Source of the DNA: Candidula unifasciata
Lineage: Eukaryota > Mollusca > Gastropoda > Stylommatophora > Geomitridae
Direction: 5' to 3'
DNA length: 64,000 nucleotides
Assembly: GCA_905116865.2 (NCBI GenBank)
Contig: CAJHNH020000802.1
Coordinates: forward strand, 275,001 to 339,000
Part shown: positions 47,253-58,580 of the stretch, piece by piece
Layout of the letters: each line of letters opens with the position of its first letter
Numbering within the stretch: the first letter of the stretch is position 1
Program-made: the position numbers and the translations under genes
Notes under the pieces: generated by a model
The model's input: only the letters and a program-made list of their open reading frames with translations
Told to the model about the DNA's origin: nothing
The model's database searches: none

Positions 47253-47402
47253 CAGTGGCTCTGAACCTCCCTATTGCAGCGACCCTTTAATACAACTCCT
47301 CATGTTGTCGTGACCCCCAAGAATACCATGGTCTGTGGCGACCCCTGTGAAAGGGTCGTAAGATCCACAAAAGGGTCGCCACCAACAGGTTGAGAACAGC
47401 TG
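47253..47402 (+). mobile_element. SPIN-like hAT MITE
   Basis: A 150-bp element starts CAGTGGCTCTGAACCT and ends GGTTGAGAACAGCTG, imperfect terminal inverted repeats of the Charlie/SPIN hAT group. Inside the ends are the typical GCGACCCTTTAATACA and GGCGACCCCTGTGAAAGGG blocks. The flanking 8-mers CTCTGCAC (47245-47252) and CTCTTCAT (47403-47410) agree at six of eight positions, fitting a decayed hAT target duplication. The element has no coding capacity. From memory, SPIN elements are known for horizontal spread between tetrapods, a blood-feeding bug and a pond snail. Confidence 0.85.
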
Positions 47403-48515
47403 CTCTTCATCACCCTCTGCCCAGTAAATGAAAGCTTTAGTCAGGAATTAACTGTCCCAAATAAGAAAGCCCAATGTTTTCCAAAGACGTTAGATTGACT
47501 CAGCTCTTTATTGAGCTCTTTAAACTACCGCTCAGCTACATTAACAACAAACTAACTAGCTAACCACCAGTAAACTAACAAATCAATTCAATAAACTATC
47601 TAACTAAATAAAAACTAAACTAACTGACAGACAGCCAAACACTCATATCAAAAATCTAAGAAACGTTTAAACCAACCACTCTAGCAACAACCAACCAATC
47701 AATCAATCGAGATTCCTATTAGGCATCATCAAATGTATATGTGTGTTGTGACTTGTTGAAGTAAGCTAGAGTACCAACCTCTGGACATCAACTAACAGTT
47801 GGTAGTGTCTTAATCAGGGGTATTAACTTTTTTACACGGCAAAACATCAGATTGCGCGCGATTGATAAGCTTTTCACTGTCACGTGGTCATCTCTAATAT
47901 TAGCCTCCTAGTGAATTCGATAAACAGTTTGTCATTGAATGCAGGATACGCTATCAGGATAATCCCCACGCATCGCTGCATGTGTCCTTTAATTTCCAAA
48001 CAACTTCCATGTGTGGGTCAATTACCGTGTTTTCTATTTTTGTTAGGGGGGCACGCACTATTAGCCGAACAAAGATCAACAACAACAATTCGCCGCTATA
48101 AGAAAACAGTAGCATCTGAGCCACTGTTAATTATACAGCCATAAAGACTTGTGAAATCTAAGCCACAAGCAAAAATTCGTGTTCATCCCTACATGAGTTT
48201 TCGAGAAATATGTTAGTGTGAGGGCACGACATTTGAAGCGCACTGTAGATCCATCGAGAGGATGTTTTCATTTTTCCGTCTTGCGCTGGTAGATATATTA
48301 CCCAGGAAATTCCATGGAAACTGTTTAAGAAATTTATACGGTGCAGAGGAATCCCCAGTAGGAAACATCTCGAACTTATTATTATTAGGGTAGGCTGCTG
48401 TTCAACCGAGACCCCTACCATTGTTCATCCCATGGTGTTTATCTGTCTATCAGTCTGAATGTTTGATCCTGGGTCGATCCAGAAACCAAACAGGAAATGA
48501 AGTGCCACATTGAAA
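47403..48515. other. No recognised gene; old dispersed segment
   Basis: About 47560-47720 is low-complexity AACTAACTA-like DNA. About 47925-48020 resembles 17060-17160. No coding region called. Confidence 0.45.
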
Positions 48516-48517
48516 AT

Positions 48518-50535
48518 ACTAAGGACATACTAGAGACACACAGCTCAAGCGTAGAGGTATGGGTGACAACTAGACAAACAACTCAAGCGTGGAGGTATAA
48601 GTGACCACTAGACACACAGCTCAAGCGTGGAGGTATAAGTGACCACTAGACACACAACTCAGGCGTGGAGGTATAGGTGACCACTAGACACACAACTCAG
48701 ACGTGGAGGTATAAGTGACCACTAGACACACAACTCAGACGTGGAGGTATAAGTGACCACTAGACACACAACTCAGACGTGGAGGTATAGGTGACCACTA
48801 GACACACAACTCAGGCGTGGAGGTATAGGTGACCACTAGACACACAACTCAGACGTGGAGGTATAAGTGACCACTAGACAAACAGCTCAAGCGTGGAGGT
48901 ATAGGTGACCACTAGACACACAACTCAGACGTGGAGGTATAAGTGACCACTAGACAAACAGCTCAAGCGTGGAGGTATAAGTGACCACTAGACACACAAC
49001 TCAGGCGTAGAGGTATAGGTGACCACAAGAGACACAACTCAGGCGTGGAGGCATAAGTTACCACTAGACAAACAGCTCAGGCGTGGAGGCATAAGTTACC
49101 ACTAGACACACAGCTCAAGCGTGGAGGTATAAGAGACCACTAGACACACAGCTCAAGCGTGGAGGTATAAGTGACCACTAGACACACAACTCAAGCGTGG
49201 AGGTATGGGTGACCACTAGACACACAGCTCAAGCGTGGAGGTATAAGTGACCACTAGATACACAGCTCAAGCGTGGAGGTATAAGTTACCACTAGACACA
49301 CAACTCAGGCGTGGAGGTATAAGTGACCACTAGACACACAGCTCAAGCGTGGAGGTATAAGTGACCACTAGACACACAACTCAGGCGTGGAGGTATAAGT
49401 TACCACTAGACACACAACTCAGGCGTGGAGGTATAAGTGACCACTAGACACACAACTCAGGCGTGGAGGTATAAGTTACCACTAGACACACAACTCAGGC
49501 GTGGAGGTATAAGTGACCACTAGACACACAACTCAGGCGTGGAGGTATAAGTGACCACTAGACACACAGCTCAAGCGTGAAGGTATAAGTGACCACTAGA
49601 CACACAGCTCAAGTGTGGAGGTATGGGTGACCACTAGACACACAACCAACTCAAGCGTGGAGGTATGGGTGACCACTAGACACACAGCTCAAGTGTGGAG
49701 GTATAAGTGACCACTAGACACACAGCTCAAACGTAGAGGTATAAGTGACCACTAGACACACAATTTAGGCGTGGAGGTATAAATGACCACTAGACACACA
49801 ACTCAAGCGTGGAGGTATAAGTGACCACTAGACACACAGCTCAAGCGTGGAGGTATAAGTGACCACTAGACACACAGCTCAAACGTAGAGGTATAGGTGA
49901 CCACTAGACACACAATTTAGGCGTGGAGGTATAAGTGACCACTAGACACACAACTCAGGCGTGGAGGTATAAGTGACCACTAGACACACAGCTCAAGCGT
50001 GGAGGTATAGGTGACCACTAGAGACACAACTCAGGCGTGGAGGCATAAGTTACCACTAGACAAACAGCTCAGGCGTGGAGGCATAAGTTACCACTAGACA
50101 CACAGCTCAAGCGTGGAGGTATAAGTGACCACTAGACACACAGCTCAAGCGTGGAGGTATAAGTGACCACTAGACACACAACTCAGGCGTGGAGGTATAA
50201 GTGACCACTAGACACACAACTCAGGCGTGGAGGTATAAGTGACCACTAGAGACACAGCTTAATTGTGTAGGTATGGGTGACCACTAGATACACAGCTCAA
50301 GCGTAAAGGTATGGGTGACCACTAGATACACAGCTCTAGCGTGAAGGTATGGGTGACCCCTAGACACACAGCTCAAGCGTGGAGGTAAAGGTGACCACTA
50401 GACACACAGCTCAAGCGTGGAGGTAAAGGTGACCACTAGACACGCAGCTCAATCGTGGAGGTATAAGTGACCACTGGACACACAACTCAAGCGTGGAGGT
50501 ATAAGTGACCACTAGACACACAACTCAGGTGACCA
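48518..50535. repeat. 38-bp minisatellite, about 53 copies
   Basis: Units contain GACCACTAGACACACAGCTC and AAGCGTGGAGGTATAAGT. AGCTCAAGCG and AACTCAGGCG/AACTCAGACG subtypes alternate, and several multi-unit segments recur (for example GGCATAAGTTACC copies near 49050 and 50040), showing internal duplications. Confidence 0.97.
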
Positions 50536-50939
50536 TTAACCATTAGGCAATACTTCTCCAATGAGTCAGATAGTGACCCCTAAAATAAATGTCCGATTAT
50601 TTGCATCCATAATGTATGGACAAATAATGTATAAACGTCTCTGTTTCTGACTACACGCCCTTGGTATGTTGACTGTCAGACGAGCATGGATCTTTTCATG
50701 TAATTTAGGTTTACTTACAGATAAACAACCTTTGCCTTCATTGCAGACGCTATCTTCATAATTATACAGATGTATTCTTCAGGACATGCTCGTGTACGAA
50801 GATGCGTTGAAATAATTTGACACATACTGTTCGAAGGATTGCTCTACCTCTATCAGACTAAAAAGGAAAAGAAAAAATTACCTACATAAAATATCCATAA
50901 GAGCATTAGTGTTAATCATTTTGAGCCGTGCCGATCACT

Positions 50940-50990
<51 letters not shown>

Positions 50991-51025
50991 CACACAAATT
51001 CCTTAACACCTGTAAGAGTATAATT
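50536..51025. other. Unique spacer with a CA/TA microsatellite
   Basis: (CA)n(TA)n at about 50941-50992. No gene seen. Confidence 0.6.
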
Positions 51026-51029
51026 ATAA

Positions 51030-52692
51030 GCAGAGTGCGATATATGTCTACCAATGGGCAGTCGATAGACAAAAAAGTCAGTATCACTTTCTATAAGTGG
51101 TCTCATCAAAATCAGACCAACCGCATTTAGTTCAGAGGTTACTGAAGTTTCCAGCCATCTAGTAGTTGTGGTCAGTGTGCCCCTGTCTCTACTCCTGGAA
51201 TGTCTGGCAGTGTCCAGCCATCTAGTAGTGGTGGTCAGTGTACCCTTTTGTCTATTCCTGGAATGTCTGGCAGTGTCCAGCCATCTAGTAGTTGTGGTCA
51301 GTGTGCCCCTTTCTCTACTCCTGGACTGTCTGGCAGTGTCCAGCCATCTAGTAGTTGTGGTCAGTAAGCCCCTTTCTCCACTCCTGGAATATCTGGCAGT
51401 GTCCAGCCATCTAGTAGTTGTGGTCAGTGTGCCCCTTTGTCTACTCCTGGAATGTCTGGTAGTGTCCAGCCATCTAGTAGTTGTGGTCAGTGTACCCCTT
51501 TCTCTATTCCTGCAATGTCTGTCAGTGTCCAGCCATCTAGTAGTTATGGTCAGTGTACCCCTTTGTCTACTCCTGGAATGTCTGGCAGTGTCCAGCCATC
51601 TAGTAGTTGTGGTCAGTGTACCCCTTTGTCTACTCCTGGAATGTCTGGCAGTGTCCAGCCATTTAGTAGTGGTGGTCAGTGTACCCCTTTGTGCGATATA
51701 TGTCTACCAATGGGCAGTCAATAGACAAAAAAGTCAGTATCACTTTCGATAAGTGGTCTCATCAAAATCAGACCAACCGCAATTAGTTAAGAGATTACTG
51801 AAGTTTCAGCCATCTAGTAGTTGTGGTCAGTGTGCCCCTTTCTCTACTTCTGGAATGTCTGGCAGTGTCCAGCCATCTAGTAGTTGTGGTCATTGTGCCC
51901 CTTTGTCTACTCCTGGAATGTCTGGCAGTGTCCAGCCATCTAGTAGTGGTGGTCAGTGTACCCCTTTCTCTACTCCTGGAATGTCTGGCGGTGTCCAGCC
52001 ATCTAGTAGTTGTGGTCAGTGTACCCCTTTCTCTATTCCTGCAATGTCTGGCAGTGTCCAGCCATCTAGTAGTTGTGGTCAGTGTACCCCCTTTGTCTAC
52101 TCCTGGAATGTCTGGCAGTGTCCAGCCATCTAGTAGTTGTGGTCAGTGTACCCCTTTCTCTATTCCTGCAATGTCTGGCAGTGTCCAGCCATCTAGTAGT
52201 TGTGGTCAGTGTACCCCTTTCTCTACTCCTGGAATGTCTGTCAGTGTCCAGCCATCTAGTAGTTGTGGTCAGTGTACCCCTTTGTCTACTCCTGGAATGT
52301 CTGGCAGTGTCCAGCCATCTGGTAGTTGTGGTCAGTGTACCCCTTTCTCCACTCCTGGAATGTCTGGCAGTGTCCAGCCATCTAGTTATTGTGGTCAGTG
52401 TACCCCTTTGTCTACTCCTGGAATGTCTGGCAGTGTCCAGCCATCTAGTAGTTGTGGTCAGTGTACCTCTTTGTCTACTCCTGGAATGTCTGGCAGTGTC
52501 CAGCCATCTAGTAGTGGTGGTCAGTGTGCCCCTTTCTCTACTCCTGGAATGTCTGGCAGTGTCCAGCCATCTAGTAGTTGTGGTTAGTGTACCCCTTTGT
52601 CTACTCCTGGAATGTCTGGCAGTGTCCAGCCATCTAGTAGTTGTGGTCAGTGTACCTCTTTCTCTACTCCTGGAATGTCTGGCAGTGTCAGG
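51030..52692. repeat. 63-bp minisatellite in two blocks with duplicated leader
   Basis: The unit contains GTCCAGCCATCTAGTAGTTG, TGGTCAGTGTACCCCTTT and ACTCCTGGAATGTCTGGC. A single-copy leader of about 125 bp before the first block (from 51035) is repeated at 51691 before the second block, so leader and array were duplicated together. As 63 is 21 codons, plus-strand frames repeat SVQPSSSCGQCTPFSTPG or a hydrophobic VVVVSVPLSLLLECLAVSS and reach about 250 residues, with frame switches (an extra C near 52088) and a stop near 51366. Translation is not supported. Confidence 0.93.
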
Positions 52693-53400
52693 GCAGGAAG
52701 AGATTCAGTTTCCTACGAGAGCTAAATAAACCGCTGTCGGTCTGCTGGGCCAGTCACAGTGTTTCCTAGAAGGTCAAACTTGACCGAGACTGTCACATTC
52801 AGGCTAGTATTACACAACGTCCACTCTGGGATGTCCGAAACTGACTCCGGTTTAGATGCCAGCCGAAAAATAAGCATACCCTAGCGACACCATCATGACC
52901 GGAAGTATGTGCCATCCTTTAATTTGTCATAACTGATGTGTTGAGAGGATTCAGTGTGAAAGTACGTTTCTCGTGTGCTCACACACAGTGTGTGTGTATC
53001 CTTCGCACATCAAATAGCAGCTCATTTTACTCCATAAACGCACATTTCAACTCATTGCGCAGCTACAATTCAACGCTTAGCTTAACGCAATGCATATTTT
53101 AATTCCATGCATAATTTAACGTCATGCATAATTTAATTCCATACACAGTTTAACAACTCCATGTATGGTCATAAAAAAAATGCATAATTTAAATGCATAA
53201 TGACAATTCAGCATAGATTAGCTCAACACTGGGTTGGTACAAACTGAAGTCAGCTTCACTCACTACAGAACTGCATAGCCAAACTTACGGGTCTTACATT
53301 TGTATCCAGATTTACCTCAACTAACTCATACTGGCACGTTGAATCTGATGACCGATACTGACACAAAGACGTGTAACGCAATTAGAAATCATAATGAACT
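52693..53400. other. Unique spacer with a small AT-rich repeat
   Basis: Several diverged copies of ATGCATAATTTAA lie at 53085-53200. No gene recognised. Confidence 0.5.
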
Positions 53401-53404
53401 CTTA

Positions 53405-54237
53405 CACACTGTGACATTCTATCAAACGTTTGGCATCCGCGTAGGTTTGTCAACAAAGACATACTACCAAAGGTTCTGACATCTGTGTAGGCTTGTCAAC
53501 AACGACATTCTATCAGAGGTTCGGACATCTGTGTAGGATTGTCAACGACGACATTCTATTAATGTTTTGGACATCTGTGTAGGCTTGTCAACAACGACAT
53601 CCTATCAAAAGTTCGGACATCTGTGTAGGATTGTCAACGACGACATTCTATTAATGTTTTGGACATCTGTGTAGGTTTGTCAACAACGACATCCTATCAA
53701 AATTTCGGACATCTGTGTAGGCTTGTCAACAACGACATTCTATCAGAGGTTCGGACATCTGTGTAGGATTGTCAACAACGACATTCTATTAATGTTTTGG
53801 ACATCTGTGTAAGCTTGTCAACAACGACATTCTATTAATGTTTTGGACATCTGTGTAGGCTTGTCAACAACGACATTCTATTAATGTTTTGGACATCTGT
53901 GTAGGCTTGTCAACAACGACATTCTATCAAAGGTTTGGACATCTGTGTAGGCTTGTCAACAACGACATTCTATCACAGGTAGGGACATCTGTGTAGGCTT
54001 GTCAACAACAACATTCTATCAAAGGTTCGGACATCTGTGTAGGCTTGTCAACAACGACATTCTATCACAGGTTCGGACATCTGTGTAGGCTTGTCAAAAA
54101 CGAAATTTTCTTAAAGGTTCGGACATCTGTGTAGGCTTGTCAACAACGACATTCTATCAAAGGTTCGGACATATGTGTAGGCTTGTCAACAACGATATTC
54201 TACAAAGGTTGGGACATCTGTGTAGGCTTGTCAACAA
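53405..54237. repeat. 46-bp minisatellite, about 18 copies, upstream of receptor 2
   Basis: Units contain GGACATCTGTGTAGGCTTGT and CAACAACGACATTCTATCAA. The array ends about 140 bp before the receptor 2 start codon, so it lies in the likely promoter or 5' UTR region. Confidence 0.95.
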
Positions 54238-54375
54238 TGACAAAGAACCAGAAGATTCCATGAACCGAGAAAATCGTTAACAAATGCAGCATGTGGGCGA
54301 GAGTAATTTCGATTCATTTACTGATTTAATCATTAATTAATTAATTATACTGAAGAAAAACACTTCACGGAAGCA

Positions 54376-55392
54376 ATGGATAATGTCGTTAACACACATC
54401 AAACAATCAGTTATTTCAAGGATCTTCAACTTGTCAGTGACAGGGACACACAATATTTTATGATTGTCAATCATAACATTATTAATTTTTCAATAGCAGT
54501 TTTTGGCGTGATTGGTAACATTATTAATATCGTTGTGTTCTATAAGTTAGGCTTTGATAACACAGTGAATATTAGCTTCTTTGGGTTGTCCATTTCTGAT
54601 CTGTGTAGTCTTATAGCTATGATATGGTTTACCATCTGTGTCAACCGCTTGCTTATCGACTCTGATGTACCAATGGTTCCTCCAGAAATATTGCATCTGA
54701 CAGCGGGGATTCCCCACATTTGTTTTGTCCGAATAACCGGGTGGATTACAGTGTTTGTAACAGCCGAAAGATGTTTATGTGTAGCACTACCGTTGAAGAT
54801 AAAGCGACTTATCACTCCTAAAGTTACAATGGTAATCGTGTGTTTAATATACGTGGGTATATTTCTGTCTTTTGTCCCTGAATATCAAACCTCATATATT
54901 GACTGGAAGTTCTACCCGGGAAGAAATAAGACATTGCTCGGGCTGGTTTTTACAAGCGATAGAAAAAAGATGGAAGGTTTGGTGTTTTTTCTCTACTCCG
55001 TCTTGGGATCTGCTTCCTTCGTGGCCGTGATTGTCTTCACTGTGATTCTGGTAGTGCAGCTGAAGCAGAAATCCAAGTGGCGCCAGAAAGTGAACGTGGA
55101 CAAAGCTCAGTCGGAGTCGCTGTCTACCCGTGACAGGAAGGCCGTCAGAATGGTGGTGATGATCGCCATTGTTCTCATCGTCTGCTACACCCCGGGTGTT
55201 ATTATTTCTATGACTTCATTTTTCAAACCAGAGTTCAGCGTTCTTGGATCACAATCAAACATGTTTTATATTGCCTGGTCTTTCGCATTCATCTTTGAGG
55301 CATGCAACTCCAGTGTCAACATTTTTCTGTATTACCAAATGAGCAGCAATTACCGTCAAGTGTTACATCTGCTGTTTGGCGTGCAGCCGTAA
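54376..55392 (+). CDS. Chemosensory-type rhodopsin-like GPCR (receptor 2), intact
   Basis: An uninterrupted 338-residue, single-exon receptor starting at AAGCAATGG. Helices fall near residues 35-57, 68-90, 113-133, 149-168, 200-228, 256-282 and 294-320. It keeps GN (47-48) in TM1, D75 in TM2, ERC (131-133) for DRY, CYTPG in TM6 and NSSVNIFLYY (311-320) in TM7. Sequons are NFS at residue 37 and NKT at 184. Like receptor 1 it has no cysteine in the second extracellular loop. By eye roughly two thirds of positions match receptor 1, and the loop-2 block (WKFYP, RNKTLLGLVFTSD) is nearly identical. It should be a plasma-membrane receptor in sensory cells if the family assignment to gastropod chemosensory receptors is right; ligand and G protein are unknown. 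It is 25.5 kb from receptor 1, on the opposite strand. Confidence 0.9.
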   Translation: MDNVVNTHQTISYFKDLQLVSDRDTQYFMIVNHNIINFSIAVFGVIGNIINIVVFYKLGFDNTVNISFFGLSISDLCSLIAMIWFTICVNRLLIDSDVPMVPPEILHLTAGIPHICFVRITGWITVFVTAERCLCVALPLKIKRLITPKVTMVIVCLIYVGIFLSFVPEYQTSYIDWKFYPGRNKTLLGLVFTSDRKKMEGLVFFLYSVLGSASFVAVIVFTVILVVQLKQKSKWRQKVNVDKAQSESLSTRDRKAVRMVVMIAIVLIVCYTPGVIISMTSFFKPEFSVLGSQSNMFYIAWSFAFIFEACNSSVNIFLYYQMSSNYRQVLHLLFGVQP

Positions 55393-56890
55393 GTGTACAG
55401 TGTCGTTGAGCCTGGTTTAACAGTTAAAATCATCCATGTTCAATAGTGCACATCGAACTTAGTAACATGACATAGTAAATGTGTAACTATAAACATACAG
55501 CATTACATTTAGAGTGGCAGAAGTGTTTAAACTACCAATTCCACTCTAGATTTGGCAACAGAAATCATACACTGTATTTAGTTTTTTATTCGTGATTTTA
55601 GTGTGTGAACAGTTTGGTCCAGTGAGTTCTCGTCTTCTTGTGGATACACCTGTGTCCAGCAAAAAGTCATCACAATTTTGGTAGAACCTACAGTACACGA
55701 GCATGCCAAATAATATAGCTAAGCCTAATATGTGAGTAGTTAGTTCAGCTACTCAAGCAGTTGATGTGACTGACAACGAGCCTGGAGCAATAGCAGCTGC
55801 AAGATAGCTCTGACAACACATCAACACTCCGTTCTCTGTGTGTGTGTTTTTTTTCTCTCTCGCATGTGCGCACGTGAGTGCCTGCTCCAAACCCTCTCGC
55901 TCTCTGTCTTTTGTCTCATATTTCAACATATAATACTCATTTTTCAACACTACAAGAAAATACAGATTTCTCCATTCCTAATTGCCCCGGACATATCAAA
56001 CCGATCTGAAGAGATGCATAAAATTGAAGCTTTCTTTTACCCGTGAAGTGCGGGCAAAAAACAAAACAAAACAACTATCTTTCGGCAATGAGATCCCTAC
56101 CAGGGGGAGGTAAGGCAGTAACTAAAATTAGCAGATTAGTCAAAAGAAATTCGAAGAACAGAAAGTTCACCTGTAGCTCAAACGCCTTTGTGGCTCAAGT
56201 GTGTTCTCTCCCCACTTTGTTTTATTGTGCTGAAACTTAGTCATCTGTTTACACCAAATCTTTCGGCCAGTACTGATTTATCCGGAGGGCGTTGTTTTCT
56301 TTCTATGTTTGACAAATATACATATCAATTGTAAGGATGTGTTGTTATATCTGTACTATATAGATGTTCTATATGTACTCTGTAGATGTTCTATATGTCT
56401 AGTTCATGCTTGCAGGGAACCATGGTGTGGTTTCATTTTTGTTGCTCTATAGACAAGGGGATATTCTACGAAGGGCAATAAGAACGCCGCACCCCAACTC
56501 TTTTCTCTGGCAATCTGTTCTTGCACAGTGAAAGGCATTCACTAACTATCTGACTCATTGTATTCTTTAAACATCCTATGTTTTCTTTCTTTAGTTTTTA
56601 ATTTTAATTTTGTGTGTGTGTGTGTGTTTTGTTTTGTTTTTTGTTTCCATCCACTTCCATTACCACTCTTATTACCTATGTTCAAAACCAAACGAGGGCA
56701 TGCACGCTTGGCCTGTGTCGCGTTTTGCCCTGTTCACGTTGCTATTTCTTGACAACTAGAATAACTGCCCTAAGTCAGTCCCTATACTCCCTCAAGCCTC
56801 AGCTGTGTGAATGAACGACAGGTGATGATCAATCATTTCACCTGCACAACTTCTATATACAGCAAGTCAACGTTTAAGAACATTCACCAC
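55393..56890. other. 3' flank of receptor 2, no other gene
   Basis: No coding region recognised. Short CT/GT-rich runs occur at 55835-55910 and 56612-56645. Confidence 0.45.
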
Positions 56891-56894
56891 ATCA

Positions 56895-57775
56895 TCATCA
56901 GTCAGCATGTCCTTTACAGAACGTCGCTCTCTTCACGACACGCCTGAAAGTATCCCTTTCCCTAGCCAGTTCTCTGGCCCCATGTGATTTCAATCCTAAT
57001 GCATATTCAATGTCCTGTATCCATCTTGGCGGTGGTGGACCTCTGCCCCGCCTTCCACAAACTGCATCCTCCATCACCGTCTTGTCCAAGCCACCATGAC
57101 GCTTGATGTGGCCGAAATACTTCCACTTTCAGGTCAGGACACTGTTTATGAGCCAGTTCTACCTGATGTTCAACTCGTGTAGAATGTCTACGCTTTTCCT
57201 CTTCTTGATCCATGATATTCTAAGAATTGATCTATAACATTTCAACTGAAAAGCTCCAACATTTTCCTCAATGACTAAGTAAGAGTCTAGGACTCTCACA
57301 ACTGTAAGTTGCCACAGAAAGAAAAATAAATAGAATTTTATTTTTACCAATTTACTAGCGCTTTGCCATAGGTTCTTCATGCTGTTTAATCTCTGTATTG
57401 CTATTGCAAGTCTTCTTCTGAATTCTTTCCAGCAGTCGCCACTGTTGTTCGTTCACTAAGGAGCTCCAGTATTTGAAATCTGTTACATTTTCTATTTCTT
57501 TATTTCCGATTGTGATATGTGATTGAGGACTTAAATTTGATTTTTGGTTTCAAATTCAGAATAAGATTTACTTCCATGCTGTGCTTTTTGACGGCTAGAA
57601 TAATTGAACTAAAAACGTGTACACTGATGGAAAGGATAACTGGGTGGTCTGCAAATTTGATTTCTAGGATAGGATTACCTCCAACGTTTAGTGGATTAAA
57701 GCTCTCTCCGCTAATGGCTTTTTTCATAACATTTTCAGCATATATGTTAAAGAAGAAAGAATGAAGCCCTGTCTC
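56895..57775 (-). pseudogene. Dead LINE: reverse transcriptase core to C-terminus
   Basis: On the minus strand, 57770-57500 reads NPLNVGGNPILEIKFADHPV, the catalytic YADD position decayed to FADH. 57380-57160 reads NVGAFQLKCYRSILRISWI, and after a frameshift 57180-56900 gives LAHKQCPDLKWKYFGHIKRH, RGRGPPPPRWIQDIEYALGL and GARELARERDTFRRVV, the usual end of this LINE type. The frame breaks and the altered catalytic site show it is inactive. It is the same type as the tail at 40680-40905. Confidence 0.75.
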
Positions 57776-58142
57776 TCCCCTCTATGCACTTTGAACTATT
57801 CTGATGTTTCACCAGCTGCTCTGACCACTGCTTGTTGTTCGTGGTGAAGAGATTCCATTAAGTGGACCGGATGCTTTGAAAATCCCATGCCTGTCATTAT
57901 ATGCCAAAGTTGCTCCAGACAGCCCTGAGGTCATGTGGGTCACAGCCGTGTTGGCACACGCAGGGACCACCCTAACAGTCGTGGTAACGCCAATGGTCGG
58001 CATTACACCGGGAGCTTTAACACATACTTTCCTAGTTACTTTCGTAGGGTGGATATGAGATACTACCAACACAAGATCAACAACATATCTAAGGTCCACT
58101 ATCATGTCGGCAAGTTCAGGATACTACAAGCAAACACCAAGA
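57776..58142. other. Unrecognised open sequence
   Basis: Open frames on both strands (e.g. 57876-58058 +) without family resemblance. Confidence 0.35.
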
Positions 58143-58144
58143 TC

Positions 58145-58580
58145 AGCAGACTGCGAGGGCAACAACTATTGATGTGGGCAAGCTGCGGTCACTGGTGAGT
58201 GAACCGTCTAGAGCCACATACCAAGGACAGCAGACTGCGAGGGCAACAAATATTGATGTGGGCAAGCTGCGGTCACTGGTGAGTGAACCGTCTAGAGCCA
58301 CATACCAAGGACAGCAGACTGGGAGGGCAACAACTATTGATGTGGGCAAGCTGCGGTCACTGGTGAGTGACCCGTCTAGAGCCACATACCAAGGACAGCA
58401 GACTGGGAGGGCAACAACTATTGATGTGGGCAAGCTGCGGTCACTGGTGAGTGAACCGTCTAGAGCCACATACCAAGGACAGCAGACTGGGAGGGCAACA
58501 ACTATTAATGTGGGCAGGCTGCGGTCACTGGTGAGTGAACCGTCTAGAGCCACATACCAGGACCATCAGACTGGTCGTTA
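58145..58580 (+). repeat. 84-bp tandem repeat, five copies
   Basis: Units carry ACTATTGATGTGGGCAAGCT and GTGAGTGAACCGTCTAGAGC. 84 bp is 28 codons, so a plus frame stays open through all copies (GKLRSLVSEPSRATYQGQQT) and stops just after the last. Each unit also contains CTG|GTGAGT, a good splice-donor match. No start, homology or flanking exon supports a gene. Confidence 0.88.

Noticed and set aside
51168..52729. Plus-strand frames of 194-254 residues (SSSCGQCTPFSTPG or hydrophobic version)
   Set aside because: 63-bp minisatellite; frames switch within it and several overlap each other, with no start context or homologue.
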